Source: Thermus thermophilus (GTDB lineage: Bacteria > Deinococcota > Deinococci > Deinococcales > Thermaceae). From it: 64,000 bases of DNA. The DNA lies in assembly GCF_019974155.1 (NCBI RefSeq), contig NZ_AP025158.1:1116001-1180000 (forward strand), in the 5' to 3' direction. Positions 7,519 to 15,767 of this stretch are shown one piece after another; the first letter of the stretch is position 1, and every line of letters begins with the position of its first letter. A program made the position numbers and the translations under genes. Below the pieces are notes generated by a model. The model saw only the letters and a program-made list of their open reading frames with translations, did no database searches and was not told the origin of the DNA.

Positions 7519-9380
7519 ACCCTACCCTGAACGCCAAAGAGGTGCGCTACACCATGGTGGGCATCCTGCTGGGGCTTTTTCTGGCGGCCCTGGACCAGAC
7601 CATCGTCTCCACGGCCATGCCCCGCATCGTGGGCGAGCTTAAGGGGGCGGAGTACTACGCCTGGGTCACCACCAGCTACCTCCTGGCCTCCACCGTGTCC
7701 GCCCCCATCTTCGGCCGCCTCACGGAGCTTTTCTCCCGCAAGAGCATCCTCCTTGTGGCCGTGCTCCTTTTCCTCCTGGGCTCGGCCCTTTCGGGCCTCT
7801 CCCAGAACATGGCCGAGCTCATCCTCTTCCGCGGCCTCCAGGGGCTGGGGGGCGGGGCCCTCTTCGCCCTCGCCCTCACCACCATCGCCGTGCTCTTTCC
7901 CCCCAGGGAGCGGGGCAGGCTCGCCGGGGTCTTCGGGGCCCTGTTCGGCCTCTCCTCCGCGGTGGGGCCCTGGCTTGGGGGGCTTCTCACGGACCACCTC
8001 TCCTGGCGGTGGGTCTTCTACATCAACATGCCCGTGGGGGCCGTGGCCCTTTGGTTCATCCTCCGCTACATGCCGAGGCTTTCCCCAAGCCACCGGGAGT
8101 CTTTTGACTTCCTGGGGGCTTTGCTCCTTGCGGGCTGGGCGGTGCCTTTGATGCTCGCCTTCTCCTGGGGCGGGAGCACCTACCCTTGGGGAAGCCCCGA
8201 GATCCTGGGCCTTTTCGCTCTGGCGGCCTTGGGCCTCTCCCTCTGGGTGGGGGCGGAGCTTCGGGTGAGGCACCCCCTCTTTGACCTCTCCGTGTTCCGC
8301 ATCCCCACCTTCACCTTCGCCGCCTTGGCCTCCTTCTTCTACGGCCCGGCCTTTTTGGGGGCCGTGGCCTTCCTGCCCCTCTACCTGCAGGTGGTGAAGG
8401 GGGTTTCCGCCAGCCAAAGCGGCGTCACGGTCCTGCCCCTGACCTTGGGCGTGGTCCTGGGGAGCGTGGGAGGCGGGCAGCTTTCCGCCCGCCTGGGGCG
8501 GTACAAGGCCCTCCTCCTCGGGAGTGCCCTCTTCCTCCTCCTCCTCTTCCTCACCTTCCACTTCGTCCTCCGGGTGGACACCCCCCTTTGGCTGGCGGTC
8601 CTCCTCTTCTTCCTGGTGGGCCTGGGCTTAGGGCCTGCGCAAAGCCTCCTCAACATCGCCGCCCAGAACGACGTTCCAATGAGCCGCATCGGGAGCGCCA
8701 CCAGCGCCGTGCAGTTCATGCGCCAGATCGGCTCCACCATGGGCATCGCCCTTCTCGGCACGGTGCTTTCGGGAAACCTGAGCGCCCACCTCGCCCAGGC
8801 CTTCCCCGCCGGGGCCTCCGCGCCTTCCATGGCCCGGGTGGGGGAGGGGATGGCCCTGGACCTGGACCGGGAGTTCGCCCGCCTCGAGGACCTCCTCGCC
8901 CGCGCCCTCCGTGGGGACGAGGCGGCCTACCGGGCCCTCCTTCAGGACCCCATGGTCCCCAAGGCCTACCTCCAGGGCCTGCCCCCCGGGGGGATCCCCG
9001 CCCGCTTCGCCGCCCTGGAGGAAGAGGTGCGGGCTGCCCTTTCCGGGGACGAGGCCGCGCGGAGGGCCCTCCTTCAGGACCCCGCCCTCCCCGAGGACCT
9101 GAAGGCTTTCCTCCGCGCCCCCCAGGGCGCCTTGGGGCCCGGGGCGGTGGAGGCCGCCTTGGCCCAGGCTGAGGCGCGGGCTCTGGAGGAGGCCACGCGG
9201 CAAGCGGTGGCGGGCCTCGAGGCGGCGAAGGCCCGGCTCAAGGAGGCCCTGAGCCTCGGCATCACCGAGGCCCTGCGGCGGATTTTCCTCTATAGCGCCC
9301 TCTTCATCCTCGGGGCCTTGGTCTTCGTCCTCCTCCTTCCCGACCGGGAGCTCAAGGGGAGGCCCGCTCCGGTAGAGTGA
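7515..9380 (+). CDS. MFS drug exporter, DHA2 (EmrB/QacA) type, with a large extra loop
   Basis: A 621-residue, 14-helix proton antiporter: LDQTIVSTAMPRIVGEL is the DHA2 motif of helix 1, and GRLTELFSRKSILL is motif A. It is about 100-150 residues longer than EmrB because of an insert of about 180 residues between the last two helices (about 430-590). The insert is rich in Ala, Glu and Leu, probably helical, and contains an internal duplication (GDEAAYRALLQDP and GDEAARRALLQDP, about 55 residues apart). The last helix returns at RRIFLYSALFILGALVFVLL. Expressed with the MarR gene; substrate unknown. Confidence 0.85.
   Translation: MNPTLNAKEVRYTMVGILLGLFLAALDQTIVSTAMPRIVGELKGAEYYAWVTTSYLLASTVSAPIFGRLTELFSRKSILLVAVLLFLLGSALSGLSQNMAELILFRGLQGLGGGALFALALTTIAVLFPPRERGRLAGVFGALFGLSSAVGPWLGGLLTDHLSWRWVFYINMPVGAVALWFILRYMPRLSPSHRESFDFLGALLLAGWAVPLMLAFSWGGSTYPWGSPEILGLFALAALGLSLWVGAELRVRHPLFDLSVFRIPTFTFAALASFFYGPAFLGAVAFLPLYLQVVKGVSASQSGVTVLPLTLGVVLGSVGGGQLSARLGRYKALLLGSALFLLLLFLTFHFVLRVDTPLWLAVLLFFLVGLGLGPAQSLLNIAAQNDVPMSRIGSATSAVQFMRQIGSTMGIALLGTVLSGNLSAHLAQAFPAGASAPSMARVGEGMALDLDREFARLEDLLARALRGDEAAYRALLQDPMVPKAYLQGLPPGGIPARFAALEEEVRAALSGDEAARRALLQDPALPEDLKAFLRAPQGALGPGAVEAALAQAEARALEEATRQAVAGLEAAKARLKEALSLGITEALRRIFLYSALFILGALVFVLLLPDRELKGRPAPVE
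9373..9378 (+). promoter_or_regulatory. -10 hexamer of pxpBC (leaderless)
   Basis: TAGAGT at the very end of the MFS gene, 6 nt before the GTG at 9385. Confidence 0.4.
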
Positions 9381-9384
9381 GGGG

Positions 9385-10881
9385 GTGGTCCGGGGTTTTT
9401 ACCTGCGCTTCGGCGAGGGGGTCGTTGAGGAAGCGAACCGCAGGGCCCTCGCTCTGGCCGAGGCCCTCCTCCGCGCCCCGCCTCCCGGGCTTCTGGACGC
9501 CGTGCCCGCCTACGGCGTCCTCTACCTGGAGTACGACCCCAGGCGGCTTTCCCGAGGGTGGCTTTTGCGCCTTCTTAAGGGGCTTCCCCAGGAGCGGACC
9601 GAGGAGGGGCGGGTGGTGGAGATCCCCGTGCGCTACGACGGGGAGGACCTCCCCGAGGTGGCCTCCCGCCTTGGCCTCTCCCTCGAGGCGGTGAAGGCCC
9701 TCCACCAAAAGCCCCTCTACCGCGTCTACGCCTTGGGGTTTACCCCGGGTTTCCCCTTCCTGGCGGAGGTGGAGCCCGCCCTGCGCCTTCCCCGGAAGCC
9801 CCACCCGAGGCCCCGGGTGCCCGCCCACGCCGTGGCCGTGGCGGGGGTGCAGACGGGGATCTACCCCCTTCCCTCTCCCGGGGGCTGGAACCTGCTCGGG
9901 ACCAGCCTGGTGGCCGTCTACGACCCCCACCGCGAGACGCCCTTCCTCCTCCGCCCCGGGGACCGGGTGCGCTTCCTGGAGGCCGAGGGGCCCACGCCGC
10001 CCGAGCCCCGTCCCCTGGAGCTCCTCCCCGAGGAGCCCAGGCTTCCCGCCCTCCTCGTGGAGGAGCCCGGGCTTCTGGACCTGGTGGTGGACGGGGGCCG
10101 CTTCCTCGGGGGGCACCTCGGCCTTGCCCGCTCCGGTCCCCTGGACGCCCCTTCCGCCCGGTTGGCCAACCGGCTCGTGGGAAACGGGGAGGGGGCGCCC
10201 CTCTTGGAGTTCGCCTACAAAGGCCCCGTCCTCACCGCCCTCCGCGACCTGGTGGCGGCCTTCGCGGGCTACGGCTTCGTCGCCCTTCTGGAAGGGGAGG
10301 AGATCCCCCCGGGGCGAAGCTTCCTCTGGCCCCGGGGCAAGACCCTCCGCTTCCGCCCCCGGGGCCCGGGGGTGCGGGGCTACCTGGCGGTGGCGGGGGG
10401 CCTCGAGGTCCGGCCCTTCCTCGGCTCTGCCTCCCCGGACCTTCGGGGGAGGATCGGGAGGCCCTTGAGGGCAGGGGATCTCCTGGGCCTGGAGGCGCCT
10501 CGCCCGGTCCGCCCCGGGAGGGCCTTCCCCCAGCGCCCGCTCCCCGAGGCCTTCCGCCTCCGCCTCCTCCCCGGGCCCCAGTTTTCGGGGGAGGCCTTTA
10601 GGGCCCTTGGCTCCGGCCCCTTCCGGGTGGTGCGGGCGGACCGGGTGGGGGTGGAGCTTTCGGGGCCGGAGGTCCCTGGCGGAGAGGGGCTTTCCGAGCC
10701 CACTCCCCTCGGCGGGGTCCAGGTGCCCCCCTCGGGGAGGCCCCTGGTGCTCCTCGCCGACAAGGGGAGCTTGGGGGGGTACGCCAAGCCCGCCCTGGTG
10801 GACCCCCGGGACCTCTGGCTCCTGGGGCAGGTCCGGCCTGGGGTGGAGATATACTTCACAAGCGAATATAATCGTGAATAA
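9385..10881 (+). CDS. pxpBC: 5-oxoprolinase subunits B and C fused (PxpB-PxpC, KipI-KipA)
   Basis: The 498-residue protein joins two parts that are separate in E. coli. Residues 1-210 are PxpB/KipI (GFTPGFPFLAEV; PSPGGWNLLGT), and 215-490 are PxpC/KipA, the carboxyltransferase-like part (LARSGPLDAPSARLANRLVGN; GVRGYLAVAGG). With PxpA it would hydrolyse 5-oxoproline to glutamate using ATP; no pxpA is in the window. The last residues (YFTSEYNRE) come from the 45-bp GTG/CAC motif at 10845-10889, so the original C-terminus has probably been replaced. The GTG start follows TAGAGT by 6 nt. Confidence 0.85.
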   Translation: MVRGFYLRFGEGVVEEANRRALALAEALLRAPPPGLLDAVPAYGVLYLEYDPRRLSRGWLLRLLKGLPQERTEEGRVVEIPVRYDGEDLPEVASRLGLSLEAVKALHQKPLYRVYALGFTPGFPFLAEVEPALRLPRKPHPRPRVPAHAVAVAGVQTGIYPLPSPGGWNLLGTSLVAVYDPHRETPFLLRPGDRVRFLEAEGPTPPEPRPLELLPEEPRLPALLVEEPGLLDLVVDGGRFLGGHLGLARSGPLDAPSARLANRLVGNGEGAPLLEFAYKGPVLTALRDLVAAFAGYGFVALLEGEEIPPGRSFLWPRGKTLRFRPRGPGVRGYLAVAGGLEVRPFLGSASPDLRGRIGRPLRAGDLLGLEAPRPVRPGRAFPQRPLPEAFRLRLLPGPQFSGEAFRALGSGPFRVVRADRVGVELSGPEVPGGEGLSEPTPLGGVQVPPSGRPLVLLADKGSLGGYAKPALVDPRDLWLLGQVRPGVEIYFTSEYNRE

Positions 10882-10889
10882 AAGCACAA
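10845..10889 (+). repeat. Tripartite GTG/CAC motif, copy a
   Basis: Reads CACAAGC, then AATCGTGA, then CACAAG, with the spacing conserved in all four copies: CAC to CGTGA is 16 nt, and CGTGA to the next CAC is 7 nt of variable sequence. It lies over the 3' end of pxpBC and is preceded by a purine-rich stretch beginning GGAG. Confidence 0.7.
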
Positions 10890-10939
10890 GATGGCCGAAG
10901 ACCCCCTTCCAGCCCCCGGGAAGGGGAGGGGCCCAGGAC

Positions 10940-12145
10940 TCAGCCCACCCCCTCCACCACCACGGCGATGCCCTGGCCCACGCCGATGCACATGGTGGCG
11001 AGGCCGAACTGGACCTTTCGCCGCCTCATCTCGTGGACCAGGGTGGTGAGGATGCGGGCCCCGGAGGCCCCCAGGGGGTGGCCCAGGGCGATGGCTCCGC
11101 CGTTGGGGTTGAGGCGGGGGTCCTCCATGTCTAGGCCCCACTCCCGAAGGACGGCGAGGCTTTGGGCGGCGAAGGCCTCGTTGAGCTCAATGAGGCCGAG
11201 GTCGGAGAGGCTAAGGCCTGCCCGCTCCAGGGCCTTTCTGGTGGCGGGCACGGGGCCGATGCCCATGATCCTTGGGGGGACCCCGGCCACGGCGATGGCG
11301 CGGACGCGGGCGAGGGGTCTCAGGCCGTGGGCCTTGGCGTAGTCGTCGGAGACGAGAAGCACGGCCGCCGCCCCGTCGTTTAGGGGGCTAGAGTTCCCCG
11401 CGGTCACCGTGCCCCCCTCGCGGAAGACGGGCCGGAGAGCGGCGAGCTTCTCCAGGGAGGTGTCCCGCCTGGGGCCCTCGTCCACCTCCACCAGGGCCTC
11501 TTCCTTGCCGCGCTTCACCGGCACCGGGACCACCTCCTCCCGGAAGCGCCCCTCGTCCCAGGCCCGCACCGCCTTTTGGTGGGAGAGGAGGGCGAAGCGG
11601 TCCTGCTCCTCCCGGGGGATCTTGTACATCTCCGCCAGGTTCTCGGCGGTCTCGCCCATGCTCTCCGTGCCGTAGAGGGCCTGCATCCTGGGGTTGACGA
11701 AGCGCCAGCCCAGGGTGGTGTCGTACATGACGAGGTTGCCGGTGGGAAAGCCCCGCTCGGGCTTGGGGACGGCGTAGGGGGCGCGGGACATGGACTCCAC
11801 CCCGCTTCCGATATACACCTTGCCCTCCCCGGCCCAGATGGCCCTTGCCGCCTGGGCCACGGCCTCCAGGCCGGAGCCGCAGAGGCGGTTTACGGTGCAA
11901 CCCGCCACCTCCACGGGGAAGCCGGCGAGGAGGAGGGCCATGCGGGCGACGTTGCGGTTGTCCTCGCCCGCCTGGTTGGCGCAGCCCGCGTAGACGTCCT
12001 CCACCTCCTCCTTGGGGACGCCGGCGCGCTCCATGAGGGCGGAGAGGGCATGGGCCAGGAGGTCGTCTGGGCGCACGGAGGCCAGGGCCCCCCCGTGCTT
12101 GCCGATGGGGGTCCTGACGGCTTCCACGATCCAGGCTTCGGGCAT
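10940..12145 (-). CDS. Acetyl-CoA acyltransferase (thiolase, PaaJ/PcaF-like)
   Basis: This 401-residue thiolase has all active-site elements: nucleophilic Cys in VNRLCGSGLEA, NEAFAAQ, GHPLGASGAR (His) and the second Cys in TMCIGVGQG. It cleaves 3-oxoacyl-CoA with CoA. Sequence features such as YAGCANQAGEDNRNVARMA are those of 3-oxoadipyl-CoA thiolases, so it may complete the phenylacetate pathway encoded at 23-35 kb, but a fatty-acid role cannot be excluded. A good RBS (AAGGAGG) precedes the ATG, and a PfmR-like palindrome lies just upstream. The gene is flanked by copies a and b of the tripartite motif. Confidence 0.88.
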   Translation of the reverse strand: MPEAWIVEAVRTPIGKHGGALASVRPDDLLAHALSALMERAGVPKEEVEDVYAGCANQAGEDNRNVARMALLLAGFPVEVAGCTVNRLCGSGLEAVAQAARAIWAGEGKVYIGSGVESMSRAPYAVPKPERGFPTGNLVMYDTTLGWRFVNPRMQALYGTESMGETAENLAEMYKIPREEQDRFALLSHQKAVRAWDEGRFREEVVPVPVKRGKEEALVEVDEGPRRDTSLEKLAALRPVFREGGTVTAGNSSPLNDGAAAVLLVSDDYAKAHGLRPLARVRAIAVAGVPPRIMGIGPVPATRKALERAGLSLSDLGLIELNEAFAAQSLAVLREWGLDMEDPRLNPNGGAIALGHPLGASGARILTTLVHEMRRRKVQFGLATMCIGVGQGIAVVVEGVG

Positions 12146-12156
12146 GGGATCCTCCT

Positions 12157-12172
12157 TACCGAACGGTCGGTA
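12157..12172 (-). promoter_or_regulatory. PfmR-like operator of the thiolase gene
   Basis: TACCGAACGGTCGGTA has perfect 6-bp arms (TACCGA/TCGGTA) and lies between a possible -10 (TAAGCT on the minus strand) and the ATG. It is close to the TACCGACCGNTNGGTN box reported for the TetR repressor PfmR of T. thermophilus, from memory. This suggests control by acyl-CoA. Confidence 0.6.
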
Positions 12173-12214
12173 GTAGCTTAGCCGGGGGGCGGGGGCGGGG
12201 TCAAGCGGCTAGAC

Positions 12215-12258
12215 GGAGAAAGAAAGCACAAGCGGGTTTAATCGTGAAAAACCTCACT
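12215..12258 (+). repeat. Tripartite GTG/CAC motif, copy b
   Basis: Same orientation as copy a: CACAAGC, AATCGTGA, then TCAC, which overlaps the stop of the DUF255 gene. A purine-rich GGAGAAAGAAAG precedes it. Copies a and b bracket the thiolase gene as direct repeats. Confidence 0.7.
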
Positions 12259-14182
12259 AACCACCCCGTACCAGAGCCTCCACGTCCTCCCACCGCTCCA
12301 CCGGAAGAAAGCAAACCCCCTTCCGGCACACGTAGGCCTTCCCCGGCTCGCGGCCCTCGAGGGCGGGAAGCGCCCCGGCAGGCCCCAGGACCAGCTGGGT
12401 GAGGGGCAGGAAGGCCCCTCTTGCGGCCTCGAGGAGAGGGGAGGGCAGGGGCAGGGCGAGTTCCGTGCCCCTCTCCCAAAGCGCCTTGGCCAGGAGCGCC
12501 CCCGGGAGGGCGTGGGGATAGCGGGCCAGCCAAAGGGCCTTCTCCGCCAAGACCTCCTCCGCCCGCTCCCGGTACTCCCCGCCGAAAACGGCCCCAAGCC
12601 GGACCAAGGCCTCGGCCAGGGCGCTTTCCCCCGAGGGGAGGGCCCCCTCCTCCACCTCCTTGGCGGGGAGGGGGAGGGAAGGGCCTTCCCTAAAGAGCCT
12701 CCAGCCCGCCTCCGCGAACCTCTGCGCCCAGTCCAGGTAGGGCCACTCCCCCGTGGCGGCGTAGAGCTCCAAAAAGGCCAGGGCGGCGAAGGCCTGGTCC
12801 GAAAGGTAGGCCTCCTCCCCCAGGCTCCCCCGCCAGGTGTGCCGCAGGAGGCCTCCCCGGTACATGTGGGCGAGGAGGAAGCGGGCGCCCCTCTTGGCCG
12901 CCTCGAGGTAGCGTTCCTCCCCAAAAAGCCTCCCCGCCTCCGCCAGCGCCCTAATCGCCAAGGCGGACCAGTCCGCCAGGACCTTGTCGTCCAAGGCGGG
13001 GGGCATGCGCCGCCTACGGGCCCCTTGCAGCTTCGCCCGCACCCCTTCCCGCCAGGCGAAAAACCCCTCCCCCAGGGCCTTCCTCACCTCGGCCTCGCCC
13101 CAGGCGGTGAGGACGGACCTCTCCCCTAGGTCCTCCCCCAGGGCGAAGTAGCGCTGGGCCAGGGGGAAGTCCTCCCCCAGGGCCTCCCTAAGCTCCGCTT
13201 CGGTCCAGGTGTAGTAGCGCCCCTCCTCCCCCTCGCTTTCCGCGTCCAAGGCGGTGTGGAAGCCGCCCTCCCGGCGCTGCATGGAAAGGAGCCAGTCCAG
13301 GGTCTCCCGGGCCACCCGCAGGAAGAGGTCCTCGCCAAAGAGCTTGTAGGCTCCAAGGTAGACCCGGACGAGGAGGGCGTTGTCGTAGAGCATCTTCTCA
13401 AAGTGGGGGACCCTGAAGAAGCGGTCCACGCTGTAGCGGTGGAACCCCCCGCCCACCTGGTCGTACACCCCTCCGAGGGCCATGGCCCTGAGGGTGGGGC
13501 GGAGGAGGCGCGCGGCGCGCCCTTCCCCCTCCCAGGCCCGGGCGAGGAGGTAGAGGAGGAGGGGCCCCTGGGGGAACTTGGGGGCGGGGAGGAACCCTCC
13601 CCACTCGGGGTCAAAGGCCTGCTCCAAGTGGTCCAAGGCCTCCTCCTCCGCGCCTTCGGGAAGGGGCCCGGGGGGCGGGGTGAGGCTTTTCCAGAGGGCC
13701 CGGGTCAGCCGCTCCGCCTCTTCCAGGACGGCCTCCCGCTTCCCCGCCCAGGCCTCGGCCACGGCCAAAAGGACCCGCCTGAAGCCGGGAAGGCCCATCC
13801 GGTCCTCCTTGGGGAAGTAGGTGCCCCCGAAGAAGGGCTTGCCCTCGGGGGTGAGGAAGAGGCTCATGGGCCAGCCCCCCTGGCCGGTGAGGCTCACGAG
13901 GGCCCGCATGTAGGCGGCGTCCACGTCGGGGCGCTCCTCCCGGTCCACCTTCACCGGGACGAAGTGGGCGTTGAGGAGGCGGGCCACCTCCTCGTCCTGG
14001 AAGCTTTCCCGGTGCATCACGTGGCACCAGTGGCAGCTGGCGTAGCCCACGGAGAGGAAGATGGGTTTGTCCTCGGCCTGGGCCTTGCGGAAGGCCTCCT
14101 CGCCGAAGGGGTACCAGTCCACGGGGTCTTCCGCGTGGGCGAGGAGGTAGGGGCTGCGGGCGGCCTTTAGGCGGTTTCCCAT
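12257..14182 (-). CDS. DUF255 thioredoxin-domain protein (YyaL/SSP411 family)
   Basis: The 641-residue protein has an N-terminal thioredoxin-like domain with the motif CHWCHVM (about residues 50-56) and a long C-terminal (alpha/alpha)6-barrel-like region resembling N-acylglucosamine epimerases (from about 200). This architecture is conserved from bacteria to the mammalian SPATA20 protein, but no reaction is established for the family. Length is normal. The start ATG ([23 protein letters not shown]) matches the family's conserved N-terminus. The stop is overlapped by motif copy b. Confidence 0.85.
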   Translation of the reverse strand: MGNRLKAARSPYLLAHAEDPVDWYPFGEEAFRKAQAEDKPIFLSVGYASCHWCHVMHRESFQDEEVARLLNAHFVPVKVDREERPDVDAAYMRALVSLTGQGGWPMSLFLTPEGKPFFGGTYFPKEDRMGLPGFRRVLLAVAEAWAGKREAVLEEAERLTRALWKSLTPPPGPLPEGAEEEALDHLEQAFDPEWGGFLPAPKFPQGPLLLYLLARAWEGEGRAARLLRPTLRAMALGGVYDQVGGGFHRYSVDRFFRVPHFEKMLYDNALLVRVYLGAYKLFGEDLFLRVARETLDWLLSMQRREGGFHTALDAESEGEEGRYYTWTEAELREALGEDFPLAQRYFALGEDLGERSVLTAWGEAEVRKALGEGFFAWREGVRAKLQGARRRRMPPALDDKVLADWSALAIRALAEAGRLFGEERYLEAAKRGARFLLAHMYRGGLLRHTWRGSLGEEAYLSDQAFAALAFLELYAATGEWPYLDWAQRFAEAGWRLFREGPSLPLPAKEVEEGALPSGESALAEALVRLGAVFGGEYRERAEEVLAEKALWLARYPHALPGALLAKALWERGTELALPLPSPLLEAARGAFLPLTQLVLGPAGALPALEGREPGKAYVCRKGVCFLPVERWEDVEALVRGG

Positions 14183-14228
14183 CCCCTTCAGGCTAAGGCG
14201 GGGGGGCGAAGGGGAAGGACCCCTTTCT

Positions 14229-14234
14229 TACAAT
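14229..14234 (+). promoter_or_regulatory. -10 hexamer of the nad operon (leaderless)
   Basis: TACAAT is 6 nt before GTG 14241 and 9 nt before ATG 14244. Confidence 0.6.
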
Positions 14235-14240
14235 GGGGGC

Positions 14241-15092
14241 GTGATGGGCGAAGCCTTTTGGGAAACCGGCTTGGAGGAAGCCCTAAAGGCCTGGCTCCAG
14301 GAGGACCTGGGGCAGGGGGACCTCACGAGCCTCCTGGTGGTTCCGGAGGACCTCGAGGGCGAGGCCGTGATCCTCGCCAAGGAGGGGGGCATCCTCGCGG
14401 GGCTTGGGGTGGCGGAGCGGGTTTTCGCCCTCGCGGACCCACGCACCGCCTTCACCCCCCTGGTGGCGGAGGGGGCGAGGGTGGCGGAGGGGACGGAGGT
14501 GGCCCGGATCCGGGGGCCTTTGCGGGGCATCCTCGCCGGGGAGAGGCTCGCCCTCAACCTCCTGCAACGCCTCTCCGGGATCGCCACCCTGACCCGGGCC
14601 TACGTGGAGGCCCTCGCGGGCACCAAAGCCCAGATCCTGGACACCCGCAAGACCACCCCGGGGCTTCGCGCCCTGGAGAAGTACGCCGTGCGGGTCGGCG
14701 GGGGGAGGAACCACCGCTATGGCCTCTTTGACGGGATCCTCCTCAAGGAGAACCACGTCCGGGCGGCGGGGGGCGTGGGCGAGGCGGTGCGGCGGGCCAA
14801 GGCCCGCGCCCCCCACTACCTCAAGGTGGAGGTGGAGGTGCGAAGCCTGGAGGAGCTGGAGGAGGCCCTAGAAGCCGGGGCCGACCTCATCCTCCTGGAC
14901 AACTTCCCCCTCGAGGCCCTAAGGGAGGCGGTGCGCCGCGTGGGGGGGCGGGTGGCGCTGGAGGCGAGCGGGAACATGACCCTGGAGCGGGCAAGGGCCG
15001 CGGCAGAGGCCGGGGTGGACTACATCTCCGTGGGGGCCCTCACCCACTCGGCCAAGGCCTTGGACCTCTCCCTCCTGGTAGTGCGTCCATGA
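14241..15092 (+). CDS. nadC: Quinolinate phosphoribosyltransferase
   Basis: NadC condenses quinolinate with PRPP and decarboxylates it to nicotinate mononucleotide, the last de novo step before NAD assembly. The 283-residue protein has the family motifs [23 protein letters not shown] and the C-terminal barrel segment [26 protein letters not shown]. It opens a group nadC-vapB-vapC-nadA-nadB that is tightly packed with overlapping starts and stops. GTG 14241 (M-M-G-E) suits the -10 at 14229; ATG 14244 is the alternative. Confidence 0.95.
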   Translation: MMGEAFWETGLEEALKAWLQEDLGQGDLTSLLVVPEDLEGEAVILAKEGGILAGLGVAERVFALADPRTAFTPLVAEGARVAEGTEVARIRGPLRGILAGERLALNLLQRLSGIATLTRAYVEALAGTKAQILDTRKTTPGLRALEKYAVRVGGGRNHRYGLFDGILLKENHVRAAGGVGEAVRRAKARAPHYLKVEVEVRSLEELEEALEAGADLILLDNFPLEALREAVRRVGGRVALEASGNMTLERARAAAEAGVDYISVGALTHSAKALDLSLLVVRP

Positions 15093-15118
15093 TGGCAATA
15101 TGTGCTATCATGATGGCA
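15088..15118 (+). promoter_or_regulatory. vapBC promoter with a two-turn direct-repeat operator
   Basis: CATGATGGCA occurs at 15088-15097 and again at 15109-15118, exactly 21 bp apart, that is two helical turns. This is the usual layout for a ribbon-helix-helix antitoxin autorepressing its promoter. The -10 hexamer TATCAT (15106-15111) overlaps the second repeat and is 6 nt before the vapB ATG. Confidence 0.6.
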
Positions 15119-15366
15119 TGGTGCGCACCCAGGTGCAGCTCACCGAGGCCCAGTGGTCACGGCTCAAGGCCAAGGCCCGCGCGGAAGGGGTTTCCCTGGC
15201 GGAGCTGGTGCGCCGGGCAGTGGAGCGGTTTTTGGAGGAGGAGGAGGGCTACGAGGACAAGGCCAGGCGGGCCCTCCTCGCCCTGGGCCGCTTCGCCTCC
15301 GGCCAAGGGGACGTGAGCGAGGCCCACGACCGGTATCTGGAGGAGGCTTTTGGCCGTCTTCCTTGA
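15118..15366 (+). CDS. vapB: Ribbon-helix-helix antitoxin (VapB-like)
   Basis: The 82-residue protein begins with a ribbon-helix-helix fold (VRTQVQLTEAQWSRLKAKAR, then GVSLAELVRRAVERFLEEEE), which would bind the direct repeats in its own promoter. The C-terminal part is acidic and probably embraces the toxin. It overlaps vapC by 17 nt. The pair sits between nadC and nadA in the same orientation, so it is transcribed within the NAD operon as well as from its own promoter. Confidence 0.8.
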   Translation: MVRTQVQLTEAQWSRLKAKARAEGVSLAELVRRAVERFLEEEEGYEDKARRALLALGRFASGQGDVSEAHDRYLEEAFGRLP

Positions 15367-15766
15367 CACCTCGGCCCTCTACGCCCTTCTGGACCGGGAC
15401 GACGCCCACCACCAGGAGGCCGCCCGGACCTTCCGGGAGCTCCTCGAGGCCCGATGGCCGCTGACAACCCACGCCTACGTGGTGGTGGAGAGCGTGGCCC
15501 TGGTCCAAAGGCGGCTCGGCGTGGAGGCGGTCCGGGCCCTGGTCCACGACCTCATGGGGGTGGTGGAGGTAGCGCCCGTGGACGAGGCCCTGCACCGCGC
15601 CGCCCTCACGGCCCTCCTCGCCTCGGGCAGGCGGGAGGTGAGCCTGGTGGACTGGACGAGCTTCCTCTTCATGCGGGAAAGGCGGTTGGAAAAGGCCTTC
15701 GCCTACGACGAGCACTTCTGGGAACAGGGCTTCGTCTCCGTAGGGGAGGCCCTGCATAATGGATAG
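15350..15766 (+). CDS. vapC: PIN-domain ribonuclease toxin (VapC-like)
   Basis: The 138-residue protein has the PIN acidic residues: FLDTSALYALLDRDD (first Asp), VVVESV (Glu) and SLVDWTSFLFM plus FAYDEHF (C-terminal Asp). VapC toxins cut RNA, often tRNA or rRNA. The start is a TTG at 15350 with GGAGGAG 5 nt upstream; no ATG or GTG fits. Its stop overlaps the ATG candidates of nadA. Confidence 0.82.
   Translation: MAVFLDTSALYALLDRDDAHHQEAARTFRELLEARWPLTTHAYVVVESVALVQRRLGVEAVRALVHDLMGVVEVAPVDEALHRAALTALLASGRREVSLVDWTSFLFMRERRLEKAFAYDEHFWEQGFVSVGEALHNG
15755..15760 (+). promoter_or_regulatory. -10 hexamer before nadA
   Basis: CATAAT at the end of vapC, 7 nt before ATG 15768. It would let nadAB be expressed separately from vapBC. 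Confidence 0.45.
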
Positions 15767-15767
15767 G

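Noticed and set aside
10845-12258. Tripartite motif copies as terminal inverted repeats of an insertion sequence
   Set aside because: Copies a and b (and c and d) are direct, not inverted, and no transposase lies between them.
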